NCBI RefSeq assembly: GCF_018448905.1
Contig: NZ_RCWA01000003.1
Coordinates: 1-64,000 of the forward strand
Reading direction: 5' to 3'
Source: Photorhabdus heterorhabditis
GTDB taxonomy: Bacteria > Pseudomonadota > Gammaproteobacteria > Enterobacterales > Enterobacteriaceae
Length of the DNA: 64,000 bases
A program made the translations under genes and the position numbers. This document shows positions 54,981-63,880 of the stretch, in pieces. Position 1 is the first letter of the stretch. Each line of letters opens with the position of its first letter. Below the pieces are notes generated by a model. That model worked only from the letters and a program-made list of their open reading frames with translations. It was not told the DNA's origin and ran no database searches.

Positions 54981-55068
54981 TATACCCGTTATCTTTCAAG
55001 TTGCCTCTTTGTTGGCTGTTTTCACTTACCCTGGTCACAGAGTTATCATAGACATACGTGAGTGTATA
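54981..55068 (-). repeat. Dispersed repeat copy R6 in the xylA leader
   Basis: Starts TATACCCGTTATCTTTCAAG, continues TTGCCTCTTTGTTGGCTG and the CTGGTCACAGAGTTATCATA block, but its far end is altered and only GTGTATA can be recognised. It sits between xylA and its likely promoter. Confidence 0.7.
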
Positions 55069-55139
55069 AAATTTTGTTTATCAACTGCTATTTTTTCAAT
55101 TGTGTTATTTTATTTCTTCATTAAGATTATTGTTAATTG

Positions 55140-55155
55140 TGTGATTTATCTCATA
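55140..55155. promoter_or_regulatory. CRP-like site between xylA and xylR
   Basis: TGTGATTTATCTCATA matches the TGTGA-N6-TCACA half-site pattern with one change and is flanked by AATT on both sides. It lies in the 277-base divergent region, consistent with cAMP-CRP control of xylose genes in enterobacteria. Confidence 0.6.
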
Positions 55156-55242
55156 ATTTGGCATTAATTTAATCCTGAAAATAGAAAAATAATTATGATT
55201 CACACTGTATATATTCAATTTTAATCTTCAAGGTCACCAACA

Positions 55243-56424
55243 ATGCCTAGACGCTATCACATAACATTATTATTCAACGCCAATAAAGCTTATGATCGTC
55301 AAGTGATAGAAGGAATAGGGGGATATTTACAGGCATCTCAATGTAATTGGGATATTTTCATTGAGGAAGATTTCACCACTAAATTAAATGGCTTGAAAAC
55401 CTTGCAGAGTGATGGAATTATTGCTGATTTTGATGATATGGAAATTCAACGTTTTTTCAGTCACTTAGACATTCCTGTTGTTGGTATTGGTGGTTCTTAT
55501 CACCAGGAAAATCATTATCCTGCGGCGCATTATATTGCGACAAATAACTTTGCTTTAATAGCGAGTGCGTTTAATCATTTAAAAGCTAAGGGTATTAAAC
55601 GTTTTGCATTTTATGGTTTACCGCCAGCTAGTGGTAAACGATGGGCAATAGAACGTGAATATGCTTTTCGGCAATTGGTTGAAAAAGAAAAATATCAAGG
55701 TATTGTATATCAGGGAATGGAGATAACGCCAGAAAACTGGTTTTACGCACAAAATAGATTAAAAGATTGGCTCCAAATTTTACCCTCAAATATAGGAATT
55801 ATCGCGGTAACAGATGCAAGAGCCAGACATATTTTAGCAGCATGTGAACATTTGGATATTCCTATTCCTGATAAAGTCTGTGTTATAGGTATCGATAATG
55901 AAGAAATAGCCCGTTTTCTTTCACGTACTGGACTATCTTCCGTTGTGCAAGGTACACAACAAATGGGCTATCAGGCTGCAAAATTACTTCATCGGCTGCT
56001 TGATGGTTATGCGCCTAAAAAATATCATCGTCAGTTAATTCCACCTTTAAAAGTTATTGCAAGACAATCGACAGATTTTCGTGCATTAAAAGATCCCGCT
56101 GTCATTCAGGCAATGCACTATATTCGCCATAATGCTTGCAAAGGGATAAAAGTTGAACAAGTTATTGATGCCGTGGGCATGTCACGTTCTAATCTTGAAA
56201 GCCGTTTTAAAAGTGAGTTTGGGCAAACAATTCATACTATCATTCATAATAATAAATTAGATAAAGTCAAAAATCTTTTAACAGATACCTCTATTCCAAT
56301 AAGTGAAATTGCCAGTATTTGTGGATATTCTTCTTTACATTACTTTTACTCTATGTTTAAAAGAAATTATAATATAACACCTAAAGAATATCGGAACAGA
56401 TATAAAATTATTAAAAAAATTTAA
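55243..56424 (+). CDS. xylR: XylR, xylose-responsive AraC-family activator
   Basis: The 393-residue protein has a LacI-like sugar-binding part (about 1-280: HITLLFNANKAYDRQVIEGIGGYLQ, VCVIGIDNEEIARFLSRTGLSSV) and a C-terminal AraC helix-turn-helix (about 285-390: VEQVIDAVGMSRSNLESRFKSEFGQTIH, ISEIASICGYSSLHYFYSMFKRNYNITPKEYRNRY). This fusion is characteristic of XylR, which activates the xyl promoters when xylose binds. It is divergent from xylAB. A good terminator follows. No xylose transporter gene lies in the window. Confidence 0.95.
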   Translation: MPRRYHITLLFNANKAYDRQVIEGIGGYLQASQCNWDIFIEEDFTTKLNGLKTLQSDGIIADFDDMEIQRFFSHLDIPVVGIGGSYHQENHYPAAHYIATNNFALIASAFNHLKAKGIKRFAFYGLPPASGKRWAIEREYAFRQLVEKEKYQGIVYQGMEITPENWFYAQNRLKDWLQILPSNIGIIAVTDARARHILAACEHLDIPIPDKVCVIGIDNEEIARFLSRTGLSSVVQGTQQMGYQAAKLLHRLLDGYAPKKYHRQLIPPLKVIARQSTDFRALKDPAVIQAMHYIRHNACKGIKVEQVIDAVGMSRSNLESRFKSEFGQTIHTIIHNNKLDKVKNLLTDTSIPISEIASICGYSSLHYFYSMFKRNYNITPKEYRNRYKIIKKI

Positions 56425-56450
56425 ACGTTAAATGACATTTTTAATGTAAT

Positions 56451-56482
56451 AAACCATCCGTTAAATTAACAGGATGGTTTTT
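56451..56482 (+). terminator. Terminator after xylR
   Basis: AAACCATCC (56451-56459) and GGATGGTTT (56472-56480) form a perfect 9-bp stem with a 12-base loop, followed by TTAATT. It could also serve the converging glycosidase gene. Confidence 0.8.
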
Positions 56483-56564
56483 AATTAGATATTTTTGCCA
56501 TTCCCATGGTGTATAGCTTAGTATATCTAAATCATCTGATAAAATAGACCAAGCAAATAATAAC

Positions 56565-57878
56565 TTAGCTAAAAATAATAGAATTAATAGAGTTAGGCTC
56601 TAAGAAAATATGCCAAACATCATTGTTATAATTTATATTTAGTGGTTGTTTTTCTTTATGCGCGTTATTTACATTAACTACAATAGATCCATCTTTATTC
56701 TCGAAAGCGACAGAATTTCCTGACATATTACCTTCTAACTCAACATGTTCCGCATCAGGTAAAATTAAACCAGAAAAATGGCGCATGACATAATACTCGG
56801 GATTATATATTACTTCGTTTGTTCCTTTGGGAATACTTATCATGCTATTTTGTTGCCAACCCCAACTACTTTCTCCACCTGAATGCAGCACCATATTCCA
56901 GTACAAATAACCATTAGCACCATTAGTTAAATAATGTCTGAAAAGTGTAAATATATAATGGGAATATTCCCAACTATTATGACCATTACCACATTCATTT
57001 TCAGTTTGATAATATTTTAATTCTGGGTAGCTTTGTACTGTCCTTTGAATAGCATTTTTTCCTTGCCATTGATAACCAACACCTTTTATATATTTATAGG
57101 CGTCTGCATCACGCAATACACAGTTTGCGTAATCATCATAATCCTGTCCAACTTCTTTGGAGAATTCTGGTGCATTAATTGTGCCTAACCAAATTTCAGT
57201 TTTTATATTATTTTGTTCGAATTTAGGACCAAGGTATTTCTTTATAAAATCTCTTAATTGTTCACCACTCCACACACAAGAAGGGAACTTTTGATCTGCG
57301 GCAACTTCATTTTGAATATGAATTTGAGCAATTGCAATGTCTTCTTTCTGATATTCTTCAACAAATTTCGTGAAATATAAAGCATATGCATCCTGGCTTT
57401 GAAAATCACTCTTTAATTTACCAAAATTATATACCTGATGAGTTTTAAGCCATATAGGGGGACTCCACGGTGAAGCAGATATTTTTAGGTTAGGTTGTCT
57501 TTTTAAAGCTTCTTTTATATAGGGAATGAGTAAGCGTTTATCTCTTTGAATGGAGAAATGTGCCATACTATAATCATCTTCAATATCATTTAAACTATAC
57601 CAGGAAACCGCATAATCACTGGCACCAATAGGCATTCTGGCTAATGTAAATTTGCACTCTCCATCGGGTGAAAATAATTTATCTAAAATGGTCTTTCTAT
57701 TTTCTTTATCTAGTTCTAATAAAGATTTCATTCCAAGCTCATTAAAGCAACCACCAAATCCGTCTAACTTACGACCTCGTTTATTAGTGATAATTAAATT
57801 GGGTTTTTTATCTGTTTTTGTAATAAATTCTTCTTCTTTCCATTTTTCTTTATCATTTGTATAAATAAATTTAATCAT
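56565..57878 (-). CDS. Glycoside hydrolase family 30 enzyme, cytoplasmic
   Basis: The 437-residue protein begins with LDGFGGCFNELGMKSLL, then FTLARMPIGASDYAVSWYS, ISASPWSPPIWLKT, HIQNEV with the acid/base Glu (near 190), YQTENECGNG with the nucleophile Glu (near 293), NGYLYWNMVLHSGGESSWGWQQNSM and a C-terminal beta-sandwich. GH30 includes glucosylceramidase and beta-xylosidase types. No signal peptide is visible, so it probably acts on imported small glycosides. Its position beside the xyl genes suggests a xyloside or related substrate (inference). Confidence 0.88.
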   Translation of the reverse strand: MIKFIYTNDKEKWKEEEFITKTDKKPNLIITNKRGRKLDGFGGCFNELGMKSLLELDKENRKTILDKLFSPDGECKFTLARMPIGASDYAVSWYSLNDIEDDYSMAHFSIQRDKRLLIPYIKEALKRQPNLKISASPWSPPIWLKTHQVYNFGKLKSDFQSQDAYALYFTKFVEEYQKEDIAIAQIHIQNEVAADQKFPSCVWSGEQLRDFIKKYLGPKFEQNNIKTEIWLGTINAPEFSKEVGQDYDDYANCVLRDADAYKYIKGVGYQWQGKNAIQRTVQSYPELKYYQTENECGNGHNSWEYSHYIFTLFRHYLTNGANGYLYWNMVLHSGGESSWGWQQNSMISIPKGTNEVIYNPEYYVMRHFSGLILPDAEHVELEGNMSGNSVAFENKDGSIVVNVNNAHKEKQPLNINYNNDVWHIFLEPNSINSIIFS

Positions 57879-58371
57879 GTTTTATATCCTGCTATTGTTA
57901 AATATAAGTAAATTCACATAATATTATTTCTTTGTTGCAACCAATTAAGCACAGTTAATTTGGTTTTAATATTACGTTATTTCACAAATGGTTTAACTTA
58001 ACTGGTTTTTTTGAATTCCATCACATATCTTTTATCGGGATCATTTTTTGATTATAAACCATAGTGTTAATAATATAGATGTTTACATTAAATTAAAGGG
58101 TAGGGTAGAAGCCGCTCTTAAGAAAATAAACGTAACTACACAACACACATGTATTAAGTACATATATTAAGTACATATATTAAGTACAACAGGGTATGGG
58201 GAATGCGTCATTATACGGGAGCAGTATCGATTCACCGCAAGGAAAGTACTAAATTCTCGTAATATGACCGTTAAAACTCATAAATTTATTTTATGTATGA
58301 TATAAAAGCTATGGCTATTCCGGCTTACGGTTTTCAACATCCATATTTACCTTAAATTAAGGAGTTATTAC
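57879..58371. other. 492-base gap between glycosidase and small lumazine-binding-like gene
   Basis: No gene is supported. The left part is the AT-rich promoter region of the GH30 gene. A 13-base tandem repeat lies at 58153-58188. The right part ends with TTAAGGAG before the small + strand gene. Confidence 0.5.
58153..58188 (+). repeat. 13-base tandem repeat, 2.8 copies
   Basis: ATTAAGTACATAT occurs at 58153-58165 and 58166-58178, with a third partial unit ATTAAGTACA to 58188. Each unit contains the self-complementary GTAC. It may be a slippage product or a cluster of regulator half-sites. Confidence 0.7.
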
Positions 58372-58755
58372 ATGAACAACCCAACCTATATTCAGGAATA
58401 CAATGCTATCGTTGAAGTTATAAACAAGTACAAAGAAGGCTGTGCAAAAGCTAACAGCGACATGATGAAACCTGCTTTTAATGAACAAGCGACCATTTTT
58501 GGTGTTGATGACGATAACACGTTGGTTGGTGGTCCGATTCAGGGGCTTTTTGACATCATCGACAACACGTTCTGTCCATCCCCGGAAACGAAAATTGGCA
58601 TCGTTAGTATCGATATTGTAGGAACCGCCGCCAGTGCTCGTATTGATATGGACGACCTTTCTGGTTTCCGTTTCACCGATTTCCTCCATCTCTTGAAAGT
58701 GGACGGTAAGTGGACAATTGTCAGCAAAATCTACCACACTCATCAAAACACATAA
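58372..58755 (+). CDS. NTF2-like small protein (putative lumazine-binding, SnoaL fold)
   Basis: The 127-residue protein has the cone-shaped NTF2/SnoaL pattern: an N-terminal helix pair (AIVEVINKYKEGCAKANSDMMKPAFNEQATIFG), then SIDIVGTAASARIDMDDLSGFRFTDFLHLLKVDGKWTIVSKIYH. This most resembles the family annotated as putative lumazine-binding (Lumazine_bd_2). Function is unknown in most members, though related folds bind small ring compounds. TTAAGGAG precedes the ATG. No signal peptide. It stands alone, 173 bases before the aminotransferase. Confidence 0.8.
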   Translation: MNNPTYIQEYNAIVEVINKYKEGCAKANSDMMKPAFNEQATIFGVDDDNTLVGGPIQGLFDIIDNTFCPSPETKIGIVSIDIVGTAASARIDMDDLSGFRFTDFLHLLKVDGKWTIVSKIYHTHQNT

Positions 58756-58928
58756 GCCAAAGCGATATGGGGCTAATTCAAGTCTCTATCATAAGCCTGA
58801 CAGCGTTCTTTTTGGACTCTGTTGAAGCCGAATTAATAGGTGCGTAAATACAAAGTATTTAAATATGTTGGCGAAAATAGAGGTGGGGCACTAAACTCAA
58901 ATTTTACTTTTGTGAGAGGAAGTTAGCT

Positions 58929-60260
58929 ATGTCTGAAACCCGTTTTTCTGAATCGTTAAACCTGAAATCTCACTGGATGCCATTCAGCGGCAACCGAAAT
59001 TTCCAACGCGATCCGCGCCTTATCGTCGCAGCTGAGGGACAATGGCTAAAGGATGATAAAGGGCGCAAGATTTATGACAGTTTGTCCGGTCTTTGGACTT
59101 GCGGAGCGGGTCATACCCGAACAGAAATTCAGAAAGCTGTTGCTGATCAATTAAGTACGCTCGATTACTCGCCAGGATTTCAGTTCGGTCATCCTTTATC
59201 GTTTCAACTGGCAGAAAAAATTGTCAATTTAACACCTGGTAATCTCAATCACGTCTTTTTCACCAGTTCAGGTTCTGAATCTATAGACACCGCAGTTAAA
59301 ATAGCGCGAGCTTACTGGCGTGTGAAAGGCCAACCCGAGAAAACCAAACTGATTGGCCGTGTGCTTGGCTATCATGGTGTCAATATTGCTGGTACCAGTT
59401 TGGGGGGGATTGGTAATAACCGCAAAATGTTCGGGCAGTTGATGGACGTAGATCATTTACCCCATACGTTACAGAGTGGTATGGCATTTACGCCAGGTAT
59501 GGCGAAAACCGGCGGCGTGGAGTTGGCCAATGAAATGCTCAAGTTGATTGAACTGCATGATGCCTCCAATATCGCGGCGGTTATTATCGAGCCGGTGTGT
59601 GGCTCCGCTGGTGCGATTATTCCACCTAAAGGGTATCTACAGCGTTTGCGTGAAATTTGCGATCAGCATAATATTTTGTTGATTTTTGACGAGGTTATTA
59701 CCGGCTTTGGCCGCATGGGGCGCTGGACGGGGGCTGAATATTTTGGAGTGACACCAGATATTCTTAACTTTGCCAAACAAATTACCAATGGCGCTATTCC
59801 TCTGGGAGGTGTAGTAGCAAGCAGTGAAATTTATGAAGCTTTTATGTCTCAACCGCTACCGGAACACGCCGTGGAGTTCAGTCATGGTTATACCTATTCG
59901 GCACACCCCGTAGCCTGTGCCGCTGGACTAGCAACCTTGGAACTGCTGGATAAAGACCATCTTATCCAGCGCTCTGCCGAACTTGCTCCTCACTTCGAAA
60001 TCGCTCTTCATTCTCTCGGAAACTGTCCAAATGTGACTGATGTCCGCAACTGTGGCTTGATAGGGGCAATTCAGTTGGCGGCCCGTGATGGTGATGCTGC
60101 TGTGCGTCCTTTTGATGCCAGCATAGCGCTTTGGAAAGCGGGTTTTTATGTCCGCTTTAGCGGCAATACGCTGCAATTCGGGCCTATGTTCAATGCTGAA
60201 CGAGCTGATTTGGATCGCCTTTTTGACGCCGTAGGTGAAGTCTTACATTACATTAACTGA
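58929..60260 (+). CDS. Class III (omega) aminotransferase, beta-alanine--pyruvate type
   Basis: The 443-residue PLP enzyme has the class III layout: HWMPFSGNRNFQRDPRLIVAAEGQWLKDDKGRKIYDSLSGLWTCGAGH, VFFTSSGSESIDTAVKIAR, YHGVNIAGTSLGGIGNNRK, ILLIFDEVITGFGRMGRW and FAKQITNGAIPLGG with the PLP Lys283. The MPFSGNRNF start and LSGLWTCGAGH are those of beta-alanine:pyruvate transaminases (AptA-like). It transfers an amino group from an omega-amino donor to pyruvate. GAGGAAG precedes the ATG. Isolated gene with its own hairpin terminator. Confidence 0.92.
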   Translation: MSETRFSESLNLKSHWMPFSGNRNFQRDPRLIVAAEGQWLKDDKGRKIYDSLSGLWTCGAGHTRTEIQKAVADQLSTLDYSPGFQFGHPLSFQLAEKIVNLTPGNLNHVFFTSSGSESIDTAVKIARAYWRVKGQPEKTKLIGRVLGYHGVNIAGTSLGGIGNNRKMFGQLMDVDHLPHTLQSGMAFTPGMAKTGGVELANEMLKLIELHDASNIAAVIIEPVCGSAGAIIPPKGYLQRLREICDQHNILLIFDEVITGFGRMGRWTGAEYFGVTPDILNFAKQITNGAIPLGGVVASSEIYEAFMSQPLPEHAVEFSHGYTYSAHPVACAAGLATLELLDKDHLIQRSAELAPHFEIALHSLGNCPNVTDVRNCGLIGAIQLAARDGDAAVRPFDASIALWKAGFYVRFSGNTLQFGPMFNAERADLDRLFDAVGEVLHYIN

Positions 60261-60265
60261 GGATA

Positions 60266-60282
60266 GGGCGGGTAACCCGCCC
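60266..60282 (+). terminator. GC-rich hairpin after the aminotransferase gene
   Basis: GGGCGGG (60266-60272) and CCCGCCC (60276-60282) form a 7-bp stem around TAA, five bases behind the stop codon. No T-run follows immediately. Confidence 0.55.
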
Positions 60283-60395
60283 AGAATAAGGTGATGAAAG
60301 GGTACGAAAATGCTCAGTAGTGAAACGGACCATTGAAAACAGTGGTCCATTTATCGACCAAACGCGAATATAAAAATAATAGTGTACAAATATGA

Positions 60396-61382
60396 CTAAA
60401 ACGTCTTGTTTTGTAACGTTCTTTTAAAAAACTGAATGACCTCATCATTAAACTCTTTGTGAAAATTTATGCGGTCAAAACCAGCCGGGTCTGTACAAAT
60501 TATTGGTACATCACGTTTTTGTCGAATGGTGCACGGGGCAAGAAAAGAAAAATGGCCTGCATTCTTTGCAATATGAAATTCTGGAGCAAATCTCAGGGCA
60601 TTTCTTATCGATTCTATATCTTTCAGTACCACACCATCACCACCGAATTCAGACGCCCATAGTTGTATTGGTGCAGAAACACTTTTAAATCCATCTTGCG
60701 AGAACAAATTGAGTGGATCGGCAAGCACGAAAGCTCTTATACGAATGTCACTTTTAGGTAATACCAGAAATTCTCGTTCACGAGCTTCTTTGCAAAGTGG
60801 CAAATCATCACGCAAGCAAAAATTGGCAGCCATCCCATAATCCGGTTTAGCTCCTGCTGCGGCTAAACCTGTATAACCGCCTCGAGAGAAACCAAAAAAA
60901 CCAATTTCTCCTGATGCTAAATGCGTATGTTCTGGCCATGTTCCAGTCATGAAATCAATCAGACGTTTTATATCATTTGGACGATTTACAAACACACGTA
61001 AGTGTCCTTGATCGGACACGTCCTGAAAATTGTCGCCAGGATGATTGATGGCTGCAACAACAAAACCGGCATCAGCCAATGCTTCTGCCGTGTCGTGATG
61101 CCCTAAGAACGATCCCGCACTTCCATGTGAAATAATCACCAATGACCACATTGATCCAGATGCTACACAATCACGCACCCCAGGTAAGGTAAATGGCCCA
61201 AGTTGAAATTGACCCGCAGGTGATTGGCATGGATACCAAACAGCCCCATGCATCTCAGGACCCTGTTCGTCCGCTGGAACATCAATCAAGCTAAATCCAG
61301 CCGCTTGTACACTCTGAATAAATGCTATCAGCATAAATGTACTGAGTGCAGCGAGAAAATAGTGAATGGTTGAACGTAGCAT
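60396..61382 (-). CDS. Secreted alpha/beta hydrolase
   Basis: The 328-residue protein has a signal peptide (hydrophobic YFLAALSTFMLIAFI, cleavage likely after VQAA near residue 28). The mature part has LVIISHGSAGSFLGHHDTAEALADAGFVVAAINHPGDN and the nucleophile elbow FGFSRGGYTG (GxSxGG), with a later GHFSFLAPC providing the His. It resembles dienelactone-hydrolase/PAF-acetylhydrolase-like enzymes and should act in the periplasm on an ester. Substrate unknown. Orientation is opposite to its neighbours. Confidence 0.85.
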   Translation of the reverse strand: MLRSTIHYFLAALSTFMLIAFIQSVQAAGFSLIDVPADEQGPEMHGAVWYPCQSPAGQFQLGPFTLPGVRDCVASGSMWSLVIISHGSAGSFLGHHDTAEALADAGFVVAAINHPGDNFQDVSDQGHLRVFVNRPNDIKRLIDFMTGTWPEHTHLASGEIGFFGFSRGGYTGLAAAGAKPDYGMAANFCLRDDLPLCKEAREREFLVLPKSDIRIRAFVLADPLNLFSQDGFKSVSAPIQLWASEFGGDGVVLKDIESIRNALRFAPEFHIAKNAGHFSFLAPCTIRQKRDVPIICTDPAGFDRINFHKEFNDEVIQFFKRTLQNKTF

Positions 61383-61617
61383 AGGGATATTTTCCTTAAT
61401 CGAAACTTATTGAGATAATAGAGTAGTGAGAATATTGTTTCGAGAACTATTTTCAAGAACATGGAAGCCTCGTTTTCAGGTTTCTAATCAAAGCTGAACT
61501 CTTTTTCCCAAAAACAATTGGTTTCAATGAGAGGAGAGAGTTGGCACTCAGAAACTCTGTGTAATCCGTTCGAATAGCACTTTCACTGCGTATACCTTGC
61601 TGGCCGGTACGCTTTAA

Positions 61618-61638
61618 TGTACAATTTTAATACGTACA
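61618..61638 (+). promoter_or_regulatory. Inverted repeat before the DUF1778/GNAT operon
   Basis: TGTAC at 61618-61622 and GTACA at 61634-61638 are inverted repeats around 11 AT-rich bases, 17 bases ahead of the antitoxin start. DUF1778 antitoxins repress their own operon, so this is a probable operator. Confidence 0.5.
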
Positions 61639-61655
61639 AATAGGAGGGCTTAACC

Positions 61656-61934
61656 ATGCCTCAGATCCCAGTAGAAACTAACGACCGTATGTCGCTACGT
61701 ATCGCCTCAGAAGAAAAATCGCTGTTAATACGTGCAGCCGCTTTACAGCATACCAACTTGACTGAGTTCGTGATCCGCAATGTGATGCCAATAGCACGAA
61801 AAATTATCGACGAGAATGAGCGGCTGGAGTTGACAGAAAGAGATAGTTTGCATGTTCTGGATCTTTTAGATAACCCACCGGCACCCAATGACAAATTGAT
61901 GGCTGCCGCATTTGCCTTGCCGAAACAATCATGA
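61656..61934 (+). CDS. DUF1778 ribbon-helix-helix antitoxin (TacA-like)
   Basis: The 92-residue protein begins TNDRMSLRIASEEKSLLIRAAALQHTNLTEFVIRNVMPIARKII, the DUF1778 ribbon-helix-helix pattern, and ends with a toxin-binding tail LLDNPPAPNDKLMAAAFALPKQ. It binds its GNAT toxin and DNA. AGGAGG lies eight bases before ATG 61656. It overlaps the toxin start by four bases. Confidence 0.92.
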   Translation: MPQIPVETNDRMSLRIASEEKSLLIRAAALQHTNLTEFVIRNVMPIARKIIDENERLELTERDSLHVLDLLDNPPAPNDKLMAAAFALPKQS

Positions 61935-62455
61935 TGCTATCGATTTGGCATGAAGAAGCTATTGGCAAATATCATGATCGTACCTCCTTTAATTGCGGTG
62001 ATGAGGCGCTGAATCAGTTTTTACATCTCCATGCAAGGCAGAGCCATGAGAAAGGTGGAGCAAAAACTTTCCTGGCTGTTAGCGGGGGCAATAAAAAGAT
62101 ATTGGGCTATTACAGTTTAAGCCCGGCCTCCATTGCTTACGAACGAGCGCCTGAAGTGATTAAACGCGGTTTGACTCGACATGAAGTACCGGTATTTCGG
62201 CTTGGCCGCCTAGCTGTAGATTCTTCAGTACAGGGGCAAGGACTTGGCGGGCAGTTATTGCTTACAGCTGGGCGGCGTTGTTTGTTGGTAGCTGCTCATG
62301 CCGGCGGAGTGGCATTGTTGATTGATGCCAAAAATGAGCGTGTCGCTCAGTGGTATACCAGCTATGGTGCTATTTCGTTATTAGATGCTCCTCTATTTTT
62401 GCTGTTACCATTCAAAACGATCCATACAGCGCTGACTACAGCGGGGAAGCTCTAA
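61931..62455 (+). CDS. GNAT toxin (TacT-like acetyltransferase)
   Basis: The 174-residue protein has the TacT pattern: FNCGDEALNQFLHLHARQSHEKGGAKTFLAV near residue 22, ILGYYSLSPASI, VPVFRLGRLAVDSSVQGQGLGGQLLL (acetyl-CoA-binding Q/RxxGxG) and CALIDAKNE-like ALLIDAKNERVAQWYTSYGA. Such toxins acetylate the amino group of charged tRNAs and block translation. Tyr in the WYTSYGA region matches the catalytic position of the family. Its start overlaps the antitoxin. Confidence 0.9.
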   Translation: MMLSIWHEEAIGKYHDRTSFNCGDEALNQFLHLHARQSHEKGGAKTFLAVSGGNKKILGYYSLSPASIAYERAPEVIKRGLTRHEVPVFRLGRLAVDSSVQGQGLGGQLLLTAGRRCLLVAAHAGGVALLIDAKNERVAQWYTSYGAISLLDAPLFLLLPFKTIHTALTTAGKL

Positions 62456-62698
62456 CACTAATGCCTTCATGATACATCCTCTCATTTTTATGTTTTCAAT
62501 ATCATTTGTATAGACAATGAATGGACAGTAAGCAATTTAACTTATGTTGAATATTTAGTGATGGAAATTTTTTAACCGAGATCCCGAAAAAAGATACAAA
62601 AGGGCATACAGACTGGCCGAAAACGAATCCTTTTCATATTATATTGTGGATCTTGATATTCTGATCTTGAGCCTACAAGTTAATTACAAGGAGTAATT

Positions 62699-63874
62699 GT
62701 GAAAATATTGAATATTATAATTTTATCTATATCGACAATAATAGCTTCCAATTCTTTAGCCAATGAGATGAGAGCAAGGGACTTAGGCATTCCGTTCTCT
62801 GGCGTAACGGGGAAATATAATGCGATTACAGATGTCAGCGGTGTACAAGTTGGCTATTCAACCATAATAGAAGGCAATGGCAAGCTAGAGGTTAGAAAAG
62901 GCCCAATAAGAACCGGCGTGACAGCTATATTGCCAAGGGGGAAGAAATTTAGCCCAGTATTTTCGGGTATATTCTCTTTAAATGGAAATGGAGATATGAC
63001 AGGCAATCAATGGGTCAAAGAGAGTGGTTTCTTGGAAACGCCAATATTAATCACTAACACTCATAGCGTTGGAGTGGTCAGAGACTCAACAATTAGCTGG
63101 ATGATTGATAACAATCTAACATCACCACTAAAAGATGATTTATTTTGGTTATTACCTGTGGTTGCAGAAACGTGGGATGGAATATTAAATGATATAAACG
63201 GTATGCATGTAAAAAAAGAACATGTATATAATGCGTTGAATAGTGCTAAATCAGGAGCGATAGAAGAGGGTAATGTCGGTGGGGGAACGGGAATGAACCT
63301 TTTTAAATTTAAAGGGGGCACAGGTACTTCATCAAGAGTTCTGGATAAAGAAGATGGAGGATATACTGTTGGAGTTCTTGTTCAGGGCAACTTTGGTAAT
63401 CGTGATGACTTAATTATTGCGGGGATTCCGGTTGGTAAAGAAATACAGGATCTTGAGCCGATATATCATGGGAGTAAGAAAAAAATAAAGGATGCGGGTT
63501 CTATAATAGCCGTCGTAGCCACAGATGCACCATTAGCGCCTCACCAATTAGAAAAAATAGCCAAAAGGGTATCTCTTGGGCTTGCAAAAGTAGGTGGTGT
63601 AGCCAGAAATACTAGCGGTGAGATATTTATTGCATTTTCAACCGCAAATAATGATGCATTCTCCAGAGATAAGGCAAAAACAATAAAAATTCTGCCAAAT
63701 GACAAACTAGATCCTTTATATGAAGCAACAATAAACGCAACAGAAGAAGCAATAATTAATGCCATGATTGCCGCTAAAAAAATGGTTGGGAGAAATAGTA
63801 ATACTTCCTATCCTATTCCTAAAGATAGGGTTAAAGAGATATTAAAAAAACATAATGTACTTAATATCACCTGA
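62699..63874 (+). CDS. P1-family aminopeptidase (DmpA/BapA-like), with signal peptide
   Basis: The 391-residue protein has a signal peptide (IIILSISTIIASNSLANE, likely cleaved after SLA). The mature part starts RARDLGIPFSGVTGKYNAITDVSGVQVGYSTI, followed by TGVTAILPRG, GNGDMTGNQWVKESGFLETPILITNTHSVG and NVGGGTGMNLFKFKGGTGTSSR. AGSIIAVVATDAPL contains Gly267-Ser268, the expected self-cleavage site creating the catalytic Ser of the beta chain. Enzymes of this family release N-terminal D- or beta-amino acids. GTG 62699 has AAGGAG upstream and is the only good start. Confidence 0.92.
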   Translation: MKILNIIILSISTIIASNSLANEMRARDLGIPFSGVTGKYNAITDVSGVQVGYSTIIEGNGKLEVRKGPIRTGVTAILPRGKKFSPVFSGIFSLNGNGDMTGNQWVKESGFLETPILITNTHSVGVVRDSTISWMIDNNLTSPLKDDLFWLLPVVAETWDGILNDINGMHVKKEHVYNALNSAKSGAIEEGNVGGGTGMNLFKFKGGTGTSSRVLDKEDGGYTVGVLVQGNFGNRDDLIIAGIPVGKEIQDLEPIYHGSKKKIKDAGSIIAVVATDAPLAPHQLEKIAKRVSLGLAKVGGVARNTSGEIFIAFSTANNDAFSRDKAKTIKILPNDKLDPLYEATINATEEAIINAMIAAKKMVGRNSNTSYPIPKDRVKEILKKHNVLNIT

Positions 63875-63880
63875 GAGATA

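Noticed and set aside
58153-58188. CRISPR-like array
   Set aside because: Units are 13 bases with no spacers and no cas genes occur in the window.
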